Origin: CBDCRK01 sp965220955 | GTDB lineage: Bacteria; Desulfobacterota; Binatia; Bin18; CBDCRK01 | Assembly (NCBI GenBank): GCA_965220955.1 | Contig: CBDCRK010000001.1 | Span: forward strand, 1-64,000 | Direction of reading: 5' to 3' | Length of the DNA stretch: 64,000 bases | In this document: piece by piece, positions 25,641-35,454 of the stretch | Layout: every line of letters begins with the position of its first letter | Numbering within the stretch: position 1 is the stretch's first letter | Translations under genes and position numbers: made by a program | The notes under the pieces: generated by a model | Databases searched by the model: none | What the model saw: the letters and a program-made list of their open reading frames with translations, nothing else | Told to the model about the DNA's origin: nothing

Positions 25641-26423
25641 CTATTCTTTGATATACACCAAGGTACCGGTAGGAACCTGCTCATAGAGTTCTTTCACATC
25701 TTCATTGGAAAGGGAGATGCATCCCAGAGTCCAGTTGACTCCCACACGGTTAAACTTCTCGTTATCACTGCCATGAATACCAATGGCCCCGCCCACCCCA
25801 AGGTAGCGTCCGCCACTTTGTGGCACTTGGCCTGAGGCAACGTGCTGCCAATAGATGTACACATTATGCTCGGTTGGGTAATCAAGGAGCATAAAGCGAG
25901 CCCAACGATTATGGTATGCTTTGTCAATGATAGCATATAACCCTGTGGGGGTACGTTTGTCTCCCTGGTAAAGTTTTCTCCCCGGTTTACGTCCGAAGAC
26001 TGCCGGATAGCTCTTCACCAGACGCCCATGAGAATAAAGGTTGAGCGTGTGGCAGGACTTTTCTACAACAATGAGCCAGAATTCCCCTTGTCCCCAGGGC
26101 AGAATATTTTCATCATCTGGAATGTGGCGGGAAAGGGGAGGGGGCTGAGGAAGAGGCCGCGGTGGGACAAACTCAGGTGGCGGTTTTGGCGTGCACCCTG
26201 CAATAAGGAGGCTTAAGAGCAGAACCTGTCTTGAGCCAAGCCCAAGGAGCAGACGGCCCCTCTTCTCTATAAGAGTAGGAAATATGTTTTTTAGAGCCTG
26301 TTTTTTGGTTTTCGGCCGTCTTGTTTGTATATGGCAGAACAGTTTAAATACATAAGAGAAAAGGGAATACCTATTGAGGGCCGGTGCCGCCGGGATTTTC
26401 GCTTCCGGAGAAGGAAGACTCAT
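25641..26423 (-). CDS. L,D-transpeptidase (YkuD) lipoprotein
   Basis: 260 residues. The C-terminal YkuD domain has SHTLNLYSHGRLVKSYPAVFG, GDKRTPTGLYAI, IGIHGSD and the catalytic TLGCISLSNEDVKEL (Cys with nearby His). A lipobox LLIAGC near residue 83 follows a hydrophobic stretch, so the mature protein is probably a lipoprotein with a Pro-rich spacer (PKPPPEFVPPRPLPQPPP). The first 50 or so residues look unlike a signal peptide, so the true start may be an alternative codon nearer the hydrophobic part. It would cross-link or edit peptidoglycan in the periplasm. Confidence 0.85.
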   Translation of the reverse strand: MSLPSPEAKIPAAPALNRYSLFSYVFKLFCHIQTRRPKTKKQALKNIFPTLIEKRGRLLLGLGSRQVLLLSLLIAGCTPKPPPEFVPPRPLPQPPPLSRHIPDDENILPWGQGEFWLIVVEKSCHTLNLYSHGRLVKSYPAVFGRKPGRKLYQGDKRTPTGLYAIIDKAYHNRWARFMLLDYPTEHNVYIYWQHVASGQVPQSGGRYLGVGGAIGIHGSDNEKFNRVGVNWTLGCISLSNEDVKELYEQVPTGTLVYIKE

Positions 26424-26581
26424 TGGTCTCCAGTATATCGCATAATCCCTTCCAAGTGAAGATCTTATCTATCCTATCTATCCTGGGGGTGAGGTACCTT
26501 TACCCTTTCTCAGCTGGTATGATAAAATACTAGAAAAAACAACTTCTTTGCTAACCCACCCGACGTATAGGTGAGCGATCT

Positions 26582-29500
26582 ATGTTTAATACACTATTAC
26601 ACAAAATCTTTGGTAGCAAAAACGATAGAGAATTAAAAAAGATCCAGCCCCTAGTAGCTGCTATTAACCGTCTAGAGCCGGAGTATGTCCCTCTTTCCCA
26701 CGAGGAGTTACGGGCTAAAACTGATGAGTTTAAAACCCGCCTCCATGAGGGGACTGCCACTCTACGTAGCGCCATGGAGGAAGCCCAGACCCGCTTTATA
26801 GCTGCCAATGGGGAGGAGAGGGAAGACTTCAAAGTGGAAAGAGAAAAACTCTCCCAGGAGCTGCGAGAGGTCGAGGCTGAGGTTCTTGACGATATTCTTC
26901 CCGAGGCATTTGCCGCAGTACGAGAGGCTTCAAAGCGTACCACCAGCATGCGTCATTTTGATGTGCAACTCTTGGGTGGTGCCGTACTCCATCAGGGCAG
27001 GATTGCTGAGATGAAAACGGGTGAAGGAAAAACGCTGGTGGCAACCCTGGCGCTTTACCTTAATGCCCTTACCGGTAGGGGATCTCACCTTATCACTGTC
27101 AATGATTATCTGGCCCGGCGTGACGTACAATGGATGGGACCCATCTACCACTATTTGGGTCTTACTATTGCCTCGATTGTGCACGATGCTAGCTTCCTTT
27201 TTGACCCCACTTATGTGGCTAAGGACTATCGGTTTCTCAACCTCTGCCCTGTCTCTCGTAAGGAGGCCTATGAGGCGGACATTACTTATGGCACCAATAA
27301 CGAGTTTGGCTTCGACTATCTGCGTGACAACATGAAGTTTAGCCTGGACGACTATGTCCAGCGGGAGCTGAACTTTGCCATTGTAGACGAGGTCGACAAC
27401 ATTCTCATCGACGAGGCCAGAACCCCGCTGATCATCTCCGGTCCAGCTGAGGAATCCACCGAGAAGTACTATACCCTCAACCGGGTGGCTCCCCGCCTGC
27501 AAAAAGACACAGACTACACTATCGATGAAAAGCTGCGCAGTGTTGCTCTCACCGAGGAGGGAGTGTCTAAGGTGGAAAGAGTCCTGGGTGTAAAGAACCT
27601 CTACGACCCTGCCGAAATTAACACCCTGCACCATGTGAACCAGGCATTAAAAGCCCATACTTTGTTCAAGAGAGATGTAGACTATGTGATTAAGGACGGT
27701 GAAGTGATCATTGTTGATGAGTTCACCGGCCGCCTGATGCCCGGGCGGCGCTGGTCTGATGGCCTCCACCAGGCAGTAGAGGCGAAAGAAGGAGTGAAGA
27801 TTAGAGAAGAGAATCAGACGCTGGCCACGGTCACCATCCAAAACTACTTTCGTATGTACAACAAGCTGGCCGGTATGACCGGGACGGCTGACACCGAGGC
27901 GGTGGAGTTTAAGAAGATTTACAAGCTTGATGTGGTGGTTATCCCGCCGAATAAGCCTATGATCCGAGCTGACCATCCGGACGTTGTCTATAAGACCGAG
28001 CGGGAGAAGTTTAATGCGGTGGTTGAAGAGATTGAGGACTGCCACCAGCGTGGGCAGCCGGCGCTGGTGGGTACAGTGTCGGTAGAGCGGTCTGAGCGTT
28101 TGGGCAAAATGCTAAAGAAAAAAGGCATTAAGCATAGTGTGCTTAATGCCGTTAATCATGAGGCTGAGGCCAACATTATTGCCCAGGCCGGTCGCTTCAG
28201 TGGTGTGACCATTGCCACCAACATGGCTGGCCGTGGCACGGACATACTGCTGGGTGGTAACCCCGAGTTTCTTGCCCGAACAGAGATTGAAAAGGAGTGG
28301 CTCGGCCGCCTTTCTGCCCAGCCATCTTCTGGTGGACAGGCAGAACAATCTGCACAGGGATCCAAAAGCTATGAAGAGCTACTTGAAGAGTTGCGTGAGC
28401 AGTACAATGAACAGGTAGTGCAGGTCCGCCAGAAGTATGAACAAGAGTTACAACCGTTTGCCGAAAAGCGGACCGAGGCCCTCAAACAACTCACCGAGAC
28501 TTATCGGCCGTTTTTGGAGGTATCCTGCTACCACACCAAAGCAGGATACGAAGGGATGACCGAGCAACTGGATAATGACACTGTGGAGAAGGGACTGTTT
28601 CGCAGTATAGGTCAAGCCAAGCAGGAGTATGAACTGGCCTTGGCTGAGTATGACAAAGTAGTGGGCCCGGTTTTAAGCGAGGATCAGCAGCATGAGTACG
28701 ACACCCTACGGGCAGAGTACGCGGAGGAACTCGCCGAACGGCTTACCAGTGGAGGGGAGAACGGGATCGAGCGTCTACGAGGTCTACAGGTTAGGTATGA
28801 AAAAATATTGCAGGACTATGAGCGAGGACTGTTTAAACTAGCCCTGGTGCAACCAGCAGAGAATGGTGACATTGCCCCCCTCTATGAAGAGTCCCGCAGA
28901 GCGTACGAAGAAGCCAACCGCCTCTATGAGGAGGCGGATAATCTCTATGAGGAAAAGCACCGTCCTTACGAAGAAGAGTTGGCTAGGGCGGAGCATACCT
29001 ACGAGGAGAAACGCCGGGAGCGGGTGAAATTAGTTGAGGAACTGCGCGAACAATTAGAAAAAGCTCCGGATCACCAGCGGCGGTATGACGAAGTACTGGA
29101 GAAGTACCACAAGGTCTGTTTGGAGGAACGGGAAAAAGTGGTGGTTGCTGGTGGGCTTCACATTCTTGGCACTGAACGGCATGAGGCTCGTCGTATTGAC
29201 AACCAGCTCCGTGGTCGTTCCGGACGACAAGGTGACCCGGGCTCCTCCCGTTTTTATCTCTCCCTGGAGGATGATCTTCTGCGTATCTTTGGCGCCGAGC
29301 GTATCCAGAAAATTATGGACCGGCTAGGTATGGAAGAGGGGGTACCCATTGAACATGGTCTAGTAAGCCGGGCAATCGAGAACGCCCAGGGACGGGTAGA
29401 AGGCCACAACTTTGACATCCGTAAACATCTCCTTGAATACGATGATGTGATGAACAAGCAGCGGGAAGTGATCTATCAGCAGAGGCGCGATGTCCTGGCC

Positions 29501-30169
29501 GGGGAGAACCTCAAGGATGAGGTCCTGGAGATGACAGAAGGACTGGCCGAAGATATTGCCAGCAACTTTGCTGACAAGGCGGTTTTTCCCGAGGAGTGGG
29601 ACTGGAAGGGATTAGATGACGCGCTTTTCCGCCAGTTTAATTTCCGACTGCAGCCTGGTGAGGAGAAAAAAGAGGAGTTGACGCCAGAGGGGCTTCAGGA
29701 GATGACGGTCCAGAGAGTGAAGTCTCTTTACGAGGAAAGGGAGGAGGCTTTTACTCCGCCGGTGAGTCGTTATCTCGAAAGAGTTGTTATGTTGCAGACT
29801 ATTGACTCCTTGTGGAAGGATCATTTGCTGGCCATGGATCATCTCAAGGAGGGTATTGGTCTGCGCGGCTATGGGCAGAAGAACCCCTTGCACGAGTATC
29901 AGCGGGAAGGGTTTGATCTATTTGAAGAGATGAATGGCAAGATCCAAGAGGATGTGGTGCAAAAGCTCTTTACCGTGCAGATTGCCCGCCAGGAGGATGT
30001 TGAACGCATGGAGCCACGCCGCCGTCCTCAGCAAGTTATGATGAGTCATGGCCAAACGGCACAGCCGCAACCTGCCACGATACGTCGTGATGGCGACAAA
30101 GTAGGCCGTAATGCTCCTTGTCCCTGCGGCAGCGGCAAGAAATACAAAAAGTGTCATGGCGCAGGGTAA
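26582..30169 (+). CDS. secA: Preprotein translocase ATPase SecA with large insertion
   Basis: 1195 residues against about 850-950 in most bacteria. Walker A MKTGEGKTLVATL near 142, VDEVDNILIDEARTPLIISG near 268, TNMAGRGTDILLGGNPE near 545-562, GGLHILGTERHEARRIDNQLRGRSGRQGD from about 855, and a C-terminal zinc-binding SEC-C motif (CPCGSGKKYKKCH) are all present, so the motor looks intact. Between GGNPE and GGLHI lies about 290 residues, mostly Glu/Lys/Arg/Tyr-rich helix with repeats such as RLYEEADNLYEEKHRPYEEE, predicted coiled coil. Typical SecA has about 40 residues here. It drives Sec-dependent export with SecYEG. argJ follows after five bases. Confidence 0.96.
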   Translation: MFNTLLHKIFGSKNDRELKKIQPLVAAINRLEPEYVPLSHEELRAKTDEFKTRLHEGTATLRSAMEEAQTRFIAANGEEREDFKVEREKLSQELREVEAEVLDDILPEAFAAVREASKRTTSMRHFDVQLLGGAVLHQGRIAEMKTGEGKTLVATLALYLNALTGRGSHLITVNDYLARRDVQWMGPIYHYLGLTIASIVHDASFLFDPTYVAKDYRFLNLCPVSRKEAYEADITYGTNNEFGFDYLRDNMKFSLDDYVQRELNFAIVDEVDNILIDEARTPLIISGPAEESTEKYYTLNRVAPRLQKDTDYTIDEKLRSVALTEEGVSKVERVLGVKNLYDPAEINTLHHVNQALKAHTLFKRDVDYVIKDGEVIIVDEFTGRLMPGRRWSDGLHQAVEAKEGVKIREENQTLATVTIQNYFRMYNKLAGMTGTADTEAVEFKKIYKLDVVVIPPNKPMIRADHPDVVYKTEREKFNAVVEEIEDCHQRGQPALVGTVSVERSERLGKMLKKKGIKHSVLNAVNHEAEANIIAQAGRFSGVTIATNMAGRGTDILLGGNPEFLARTEIEKEWLGRLSAQPSSGGQAEQSAQGSKSYEELLEELREQYNEQVVQVRQKYEQELQPFAEKRTEALKQLTETYRPFLEVSCYHTKAGYEGMTEQLDNDTVEKGLFRSIGQAKQEYELALAEYDKVVGPVLSEDQQHEYDTLRAEYAEELAERLTSGGENGIERLRGLQVRYEKILQDYERGLFKLALVQPAENGDIAPLYEESRRAYEEANRLYEEADNLYEEKHRPYEEELARAEHTYEEKRRERVKLVEELREQLEKAPDHQRRYDEVLEKYHKVCLEEREKVVVAGGLHILGTERHEARRIDNQLRGRSGRQGDPGSSRFYLSLEDDLLRIFGAERIQKIMDRLGMEEGVPIEHGLVSRAIENAQGRVEGHNFDIRKHLLEYDDVMNKQREVIYQQRRDVLAGENLKDEVLEMTEGLAEDIASNFADKAVFPEEWDWKGLDDALFRQFNFRLQPGEEKKEELTPEGLQEMTVQRVKSLYEEREEAFTPPVSRYLERVVMLQTIDSLWKDHLLAMDHLKEGIGLRGYGQKNPLHEYQREGFDLFEEMNGKIQEDVVQKLFTVQIARQEDVERMEPRRRPQQVMMSHGQTAQPQPATIRRDGDKVGRNAPCPCGSGKKYKKCHGAG

Positions 30170-30174
30170 AGACG

Positions 30175-31383
30175 ATGAAAGTCAAAACCAGACAAAAGCA
30201 GATTGTTATCCCAGGATACCGGTTTGCCGGGGTAAGCTGTGGTATTAAGGAAAGCGGCAAGAAAGACCTGGCGCTAATCTACTCCGAAACCCCTATGGTG
30301 GCCGTGGGGGCCTTTACCACTAACCGGGTCAGGGCTGCTCCGGTGCTCATTGGTGAGGAGCGGTTGCGAGATGGGCAGCTTCAGGCAATTGTTGTTAACA
30401 GCGGCAATGCCAATGCCTCTACTGGGCAGGCAGGGCTTAGGGTTGCCAGAGACTCTTGTCGCCTAGTTGCGCAAACACTCAAGGTCCCGGACCGGCTTGT
30501 CATTCCTTCCTCAACTGGCAAGATTGGTGTTCTTCTCCCTTGGGCCAAGATACGCAGAGGCATTGCCGGGGCTTGCCGCTTGCTGTCCCCAGAAGGGTTC
30601 TGGGATGCCTTGGAAGGTATTATGACCACGGATGCTTTTCCCAAGGCAGCACAGCGTAAACTTATCATTGATGGAAAAGAGATTGTGGTTGCAGCTATGA
30701 CCAAAGGGGCGGGGATGATCGCCCCCAATATGGCAACCATGCTCTGTTATGTGATGACAGACGCCAGTGTCTCTCGTACGGCGCTCGAGCAAATTTTACG
30801 CAACGGTTTAGCTGACTCCTTCAATATCATCACGGTGGACGGCGACACGAGCACTAACGACACCGTTGTGCTCATGGCCAATGGCCAGGGGGGCAACAGA
30901 GAAATCAGAGCCGGGGGGCTAGGATTCACCCCGCTGAATAATGCGGTGGCTGAGGTTCTTAAGGAGGTGGCTCGTTTAGTGGTGAAAGACGGGGAAGGGG
31001 CAACAAAGGTGGTTGATATTTTTGTCCGCGGAGCCAAGGATGACCTGGAGGCCCAGCAGGTAGCACGGACAGTAGCTTACTCACCCTTGGTGAAAACCGC
31101 TTTCTTTGGTGGGGATCCAAACTGGGGCCGGATTGTTTGCGCGGTGGGCTACGCTGAGGCAGAGGTCAAACCGGAGAAGATTGACATTCTAATTGGTGAT
31201 GTCTCCATTGGTAAAAATGGGATTAGTACCGGGGCACAGAGCGAAGCGCAGGCCGCTCGAATCATGCAGCAGCCCGAGTTTTCTGTCACTATTGATCTTC
31301 ATCTTGGCCGCGGTCGCGCTCATATGATTACCTCAGACCTTTCCCTGGCCTACGTCCGTTTTAACTCAGCTTATAGTACGTAG
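30175..31383 (+). CDS. argJ: Bifunctional ornithine acetyltransferase / N-acetylglutamate synthase
   Basis: 402 residues from the ATG at 30175; an earlier in-frame start overlaps secA and is unlikely. ArgJ transfers the acetyl group from N-acetylornithine to glutamate in arginine synthesis. The self-cleavage site ATML (Thr188 becoming the nucleophile of the beta chain) lies in TKGAGMIAPNMATML, preceded by PSSTGKIG and followed by DGDTSTNDTVVLMANG and FFGGDPNWGRI, all family hallmarks. Ends YVRFNSAYST as usual. It is placed close behind secA and is probably cotranscribed. Confidence 0.95.
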   Translation: MKVKTRQKQIVIPGYRFAGVSCGIKESGKKDLALIYSETPMVAVGAFTTNRVRAAPVLIGEERLRDGQLQAIVVNSGNANASTGQAGLRVARDSCRLVAQTLKVPDRLVIPSSTGKIGVLLPWAKIRRGIAGACRLLSPEGFWDALEGIMTTDAFPKAAQRKLIIDGKEIVVAAMTKGAGMIAPNMATMLCYVMTDASVSRTALEQILRNGLADSFNIITVDGDTSTNDTVVLMANGQGGNREIRAGGLGFTPLNNAVAEVLKEVARLVVKDGEGATKVVDIFVRGAKDDLEAQQVARTVAYSPLVKTAFFGGDPNWGRIVCAVGYAEAEVKPEKIDILIGDVSIGKNGISTGAQSEAQAARIMQQPEFSVTIDLHLGRGRAHMITSDLSLAYVRFNSAYST

Positions 31384-31479
31384 TGTTCTCGATCATACAG
31401 AGCACTGCGTCCCTTAAAACCTAAGAGCCTTTGCCATCAATCACCCCCTCTTCCGCACAGCCGCGGGAGAAGGTTAGGG

Positions 31480-31600
31480 TGTAGGGTTTCTGTCTGAGTC
31501 TCTGTGATAACCTGACTGAAAACTTCCCCTAGGGCGTCGGCTTCCTCTTCCCCAAGCTTCTCCCGCAAAGGTTTGGGAACAGCAATAACTGCTATAGGTT
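31480..31600 (-). pseudogene. Possible remnant of a small coiled-coil protein gene
   Basis: The minus-strand peptide AVIAVPKPLREKLGEEEADALGEV resembles the start of LA_3696-type coiled-coil proteins (VPKxLREKLGEE), but there is no start codon and the frame soon ends. The rest of 31384-31963 shows no gene. A short imperfect inverted repeat (CACCCCCTCTTCCGC with GGGAGAAGGTTAGGGTG, 31441-31482) is also there. Confidence 0.3.
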
Positions 31601-31963
31601 TTTAAGTAGCAAGGGTAGGAAAGAAGAGTAAGGGAAGGTCATGACTTTACCCAGGTCTTGATTTGATGGAGACCAGCGCTGCAGGCTCCCTTTTTCGCTT
31701 GACTTTTATCAGGCACAAGAGATAGCGTCTGTTTGTCCATGGTGAGGGACAAGCAGAGACGGCAGGGCACGGGAAAAGGACACAGCTGCTATCCAGAGAC
31801 CATCTGCGCAAACAGATTATGCCTTCACAAGACGGAACATAGGGACACTCCTGGAGGCACTCCTTCTCAGCTGCCTGGCAAATCTTGACTCCTGTGAGGC
31901 ATAGGGAGTAAAGTTTGCTTATCACGGGGAGAAGTAAGTAAGCACATCACCAGAATAAGGAGG

Positions 31964-32560
31964 ATGAGCGCTATGATCCCCGAATCATGGATGCATGGAC
32001 TCTACCTCTTCACCACCATTTTCGCTGTGGGTGTCACAGCAGTGGACATGCTTGGCATTCTGGGCACCGGAGAGGGTAACGCCGACAGTGGTGACGGTGC
32101 GGGCGAAACAGCAGGTGCCGGCGGTGATGTAGGGCTCCTCTCTATCCTGCGCTATCTACGCACCTTTGTCTATTTCTCGCTGGGGTTCGGGCCTCTAGGG
32201 CTGGTTGCGGAGGCGACCGGTGCCGGCGTACTGGGGAGCCTGGGCTGGGCAGTACCGGGGGGCATTGGTGCAGCCTTTCTTGCTCGCGCCTTCTTTCGCT
32301 TCCAGCAGCAGGATATCGATTCGAGCGTGCAAGAGGAAGAGCTCCTCTTCGAGCGTGCTTGCGTTATTGTGCCGATTTCCAGCAAGGATATGGGTAAGGT
32401 GCGGGTGAAGATGGGACAGACCGTTGTGGAAAAGTACGCCCTTGCTGAGGATGAGGGGGACTCTTTCCGCACGGATGAGGTGGTGCGGATTGTACAGGTT
32501 ACAGACGACTGTGTTTATGTGGGCCGGGCGGAAGGGAATCTGTCCCTTGACGAGTCATAG
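31964..32560 (+). CDS. NfeD/YqiJ-like membrane protein
   Basis: 198 residues. Hydrophobic segments at about 10-32 and 60-115, the latter Gly/Ala-rich, are followed by a C-terminal beta-rich, OB-fold-like domain (ACVIVPISSKDMGKVRVKMG, DCVYVGRA). Proteins of this shape (NfeD, YqiJ) are typical partners of flotillin-like SPFH proteins, and two SPFH genes follow. It probably takes part in membrane microdomain organisation. The start has a GGAGGATGAGCGCT context: the ATG at 31964 or at 31973 could be used. Confidence 0.7.
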   Translation: MSAMIPESWMHGLYLFTTIFAVGVTAVDMLGILGTGEGNADSGDGAGETAGAGGDVGLLSILRYLRTFVYFSLGFGPLGLVAEATGAGVLGSLGWAVPGGIGAAFLARAFFRFQQQDIDSSVQEEELLFERACVIVPISSKDMGKVRVKMGQTVVEKYALAEDEGDSFRTDEVVRIVQVTDDCVYVGRAEGNLSLDES

Positions 32561-32720
32561 TTGTAGCCTGGAGGCAGCGAAGCGCAACCTAGGCGCAACC
32601 TGGAAATATTTGCCTTGAGTCCCCTTGACCCGGATTCCGTGTTGCTCCATCCGGGCTACAGAGAGCTGGCCAGCCGTTAATGGGTAGGCGTCAAGCGGAA
32701 AGGATATAAGGAGGATTTTT

Positions 32721-34097
32721 ATGGAAGGGCTTTTTTCTCTTGGGGGAGTCCTAGCCGTTGTCTTCTTCTTTCTAGGAGTAGGCATCCTGCGATCTCTCAT
32801 TCGGGTCTGTCCCCCCGATCAGGTGCTGGTTGTGACGGGCATAAAAACACAGATGCAGGGGAAAGAGTATGGGTTTCGTATCCAGAAAGGCGGCTGGACA
32901 TTTGTCCTCCCCTACCTGCAAAGTGTAGAGGCGGTTGATTTGAGCGTCATCCCCATTAACGTGCGCATTGAGGGGGTTAACTCTGCTAACGGCATCACCG
33001 TGGGGGCGGATGCCACGGCATGTGTCTGTGTGGATAATGAGGAGGAAATGCTTCTGTACACTGCCGTCGAGCGGCTCATGGGTAAGTCGCGAGAGGAGGT
33101 TCAGGAGCAGATTCAGCAGACCATGATCGGCAACTTTCGCGGTGCCCTCAGCAAGACGACTCCCCTGCAGGCCATTGGCATGGTAGAGAGTGTCGAGGAA
33201 GCGGGCAGCGGTTCGCCACCCGGCCGCCCGGACTCTCCCGCCCCTGTGGATGTGGAGGGCGAACGTGCCCAGTTTCGCCAGGAGCTCCTCAAGGACAGCA
33301 ATCAGGATCTTAGTACCTTCGGCATGCGAGTTGTTTCGGTCTCCTTGCAGAAGATCTGGGATACTTCCAACTACATTGCCAATCTGGCCAATAAAACCCT
33401 CTCACACAAACGGCAGGAGGTCGAAGTTGAGGAGGCCCGCTTGCGAGCTCAGGCCGAACGTGCTGAGTCAGACGCCAAGCGACGCGAGACCGTTGCCGAA
33501 AGTCGTGCTAATGAGCAGGTTATTGCAGCCCAACAGAAAGTGGAGGTTCTGCGACGCCAGTGCGAGGCGAACATTGAACGCTCACGCCTGGAGGCTGATA
33601 GTGCCCTGGCCAAGGCTAGAAACGAGGGCGAGCGCAACGTACAGGAGATCACAGCCGAGCTACAGAAGTTAAAGAACCTCTCAAACGTAACGCTTGAGGC
33701 TGGAGCGCGTCAGCGTGCCGCTGAAGTCCATGCCGCCGGAGAGGGTGAAGCCATCCGCATCCTACAAGAGACTCAGAACGACCTTCTGTATCAGAAGGTG
33801 CAACTGATGGCCCAAGCTGGCGATGTGGGCAAGATTGCCCTCTTTGTCCAACAACACCTTTCCCACCTCTTTGCGGCCTATCAGGAACATGCCAGGGGGT
33901 TAGGAGTGGACGATCTGCTGGTTATGGATGATGAGCGCGGGTTCAATGGTGTGGTGAATCGTGGACCCGAGGCGCTGGTGGATTTCCTGCGCCACTTTGA
34001 GAAAGCATTTGGCATTCGGGTTCAGGACTTGCTGACGGTCTCAGTGAGCTCGGATAGCTCAGTGACCTCCGGCAGCACAGAGGAGGAAGTCCAATGA
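32721..34097 (+). CDS. Flotillin-like SPFH/band 7 protein
   Basis: 458 residues: N-terminal membrane anchor (about 5-25), SPFH domain (about 30-230, VCPPDQVLVVTGIK at its start) and a long Ala/Glu/Arg-rich coiled coil (about 230-370) with repeats EARLRAQAERAESDAKRRE, then a C-terminal tail that binds partners in known flotillins. A Gly/Pro/Ser loop (SGSPPGRPDSPAP) interrupts the SPFH part. Flotillins form cage-like oligomers on the inner membrane. The stop overlaps the next ATG by four bases, so the two SPFH proteins are translationally coupled and probably work as a pair. Confidence 0.85.
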   Translation: MEGLFSLGGVLAVVFFFLGVGILRSLIRVCPPDQVLVVTGIKTQMQGKEYGFRIQKGGWTFVLPYLQSVEAVDLSVIPINVRIEGVNSANGITVGADATACVCVDNEEEMLLYTAVERLMGKSREEVQEQIQQTMIGNFRGALSKTTPLQAIGMVESVEEAGSGSPPGRPDSPAPVDVEGERAQFRQELLKDSNQDLSTFGMRVVSVSLQKIWDTSNYIANLANKTLSHKRQEVEVEEARLRAQAERAESDAKRRETVAESRANEQVIAAQQKVEVLRRQCEANIERSRLEADSALAKARNEGERNVQEITAELQKLKNLSNVTLEAGARQRAAEVHAAGEGEAIRILQETQNDLLYQKVQLMAQAGDVGKIALFVQQHLSHLFAAYQEHARGLGVDDLLVMDDERGFNGVVNRGPEALVDFLRHFEKAFGIRVQDLLTVSVSSDSSVTSGSTEEEVQ

Positions 34098-35353
34098 TCG
34101 GGTTTGTTGTTGTTCTCGTGCTACTGATTATCTTGACGCTCATCTTTCAACTTGTCACCAAGATGAAGATCGTGGGGGCGAATGAACTCGCCGTTATTGC
34201 GGGCAAGGAACGTGAGGGGTTCTCGACGCTGCGTGGCGGGCGGGCCTTTGTCTGGCCCCTCATTCATCGCTTCTACAGGATGGACCTGAGGCCCCGGACA
34301 ACAAGTATAAGAGTGGAATCGGCGATTGCCGGAGGAATTGTGCCCTTGACAGTCGTGGCAACGGTCAGTTTCGCCATTGCTTCCTCGGGAGGTGGCCTGC
34401 GAAACGCGATTCGGCGTATTCTGATGATGACCTCCAACTGGGAGGAGTTGACGGACATTGCCACCTCCATCATTGAGGGGCACCTACGTGACTCCATTGC
34501 GACCATGACCCCGGAGCAGGTGATGACCGATAAGGACATACTTGTCCAGAATATGATTCGCGTTTGCAAGGCGGACTTAGAAGGCATTGGCCTAGAAATC
34601 ACAACTATGAACATTGCCGACGTAGATGACCATCGTCTGGAGGGTGTGGCGGACCCTCAGCTCTACATTGCGCTGCTTAAGCGCATCCAGGCGGCCAATG
34701 CTGAGACGCAATCACGCGAGGCTCAGGCATTGGCGCGTGCCGCTGCCAAGGAGGAAGCCGAAGCCCGGCGGGCTGAGGTCGCCATCCGCGAGTTCGAGAA
34801 CGAGCGGGAGAGCCTTCTGGCGGAGACCCGGGTCAAAATCGCTGTCGAACAACAGCGTGCCGCGGTTGGAGTGCAGAAGGCAACGCGGGATGCCGAGGCG
34901 CAGGTCATAGGAATCAGGGCACAGATTGAGGCAGAGGAGCGCCGCATTGAGATGTTGCGGGCGAAATATGAAGCCGAAGTGCTGATACCTGTCGAAGCCG
35001 AGAAAGAGCGCATGACTCTTGAGGCCAAGACCCAAGCGGTAACGCTCCGGGGACGGGCGCAGGCGGAAATCGACCAACTCAAACGCACCCTGGAAATTCT
35101 CCAGCAGGGGGGCAAATCCGCGCTACAAGCCTACATCATTGAGAACTTTGAGAAGTTCATCCAACCCTTTGCCCAGACGCTTGCCCTTTTCCCGGTCAAA
35201 CAGGCAACGGTTATCACCGGGGCAAGCGAATCTCATCCCCCTATATCAGGAATCCATCCCCACCCGATTGAAGAGGAGAAGGCGCGATTTCTCCAGCATG
35301 CCTTTGGGACCCTGGCCACTGCCCAACAGGAAAAAAAGGAGACCGAATCCTAG
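34094..35353 (+). CDS. Second SPFH/flotillin-like protein
   Basis: 419 residues with an N-terminal membrane segment (VVVLVLLIILTLIFQLV), an SPFH domain (about 28-200, NELAVIAGKEREGFSTLRGGRAFVWP) and an Ala/Glu/Arg coiled coil (about 200-335). It is clearly related to the protein encoded just upstream but shorter and lacks its inner loop. The pair with the NfeD-like gene makes a three-gene unit comparable to YqiJ-YqiK or NfeD-flotillin operons; a heteromeric membrane scaffold is inferred. Confidence 0.85.
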   Translation: MIGFVVVLVLLIILTLIFQLVTKMKIVGANELAVIAGKEREGFSTLRGGRAFVWPLIHRFYRMDLRPRTTSIRVESAIAGGIVPLTVVATVSFAIASSGGGLRNAIRRILMMTSNWEELTDIATSIIEGHLRDSIATMTPEQVMTDKDILVQNMIRVCKADLEGIGLEITTMNIADVDDHRLEGVADPQLYIALLKRIQAANAETQSREAQALARAAAKEEAEARRAEVAIREFENERESLLAETRVKIAVEQQRAAVGVQKATRDAEAQVIGIRAQIEAEERRIEMLRAKYEAEVLIPVEAEKERMTLEAKTQAVTLRGRAQAEIDQLKRTLEILQQGGKSALQAYIIENFEKFIQPFAQTLALFPVKQATVITGASESHPPISGIHPHPIEEEKARFLQHAFGTLATAQQEKKETES

Positions 35354-35454
35354 TTGTCTTAGCCTACTCAGCCTGGCCTTAGCTTGGGACATCCTAACGC
35401 ATGAGCAAAAACAAACCGTTGTCTAGACTGTGAGGGATGAGTCAGAGAAACCTT

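Noticed and set aside
31647..31925. Cys-rich minus-strand frame in the 31.4-32.0 kb gap
   Set aside because: Cys pairs suggest a metal protein at first sight, but there is no ribosome site, no signal or domain pattern, and its composition looks like random translation.
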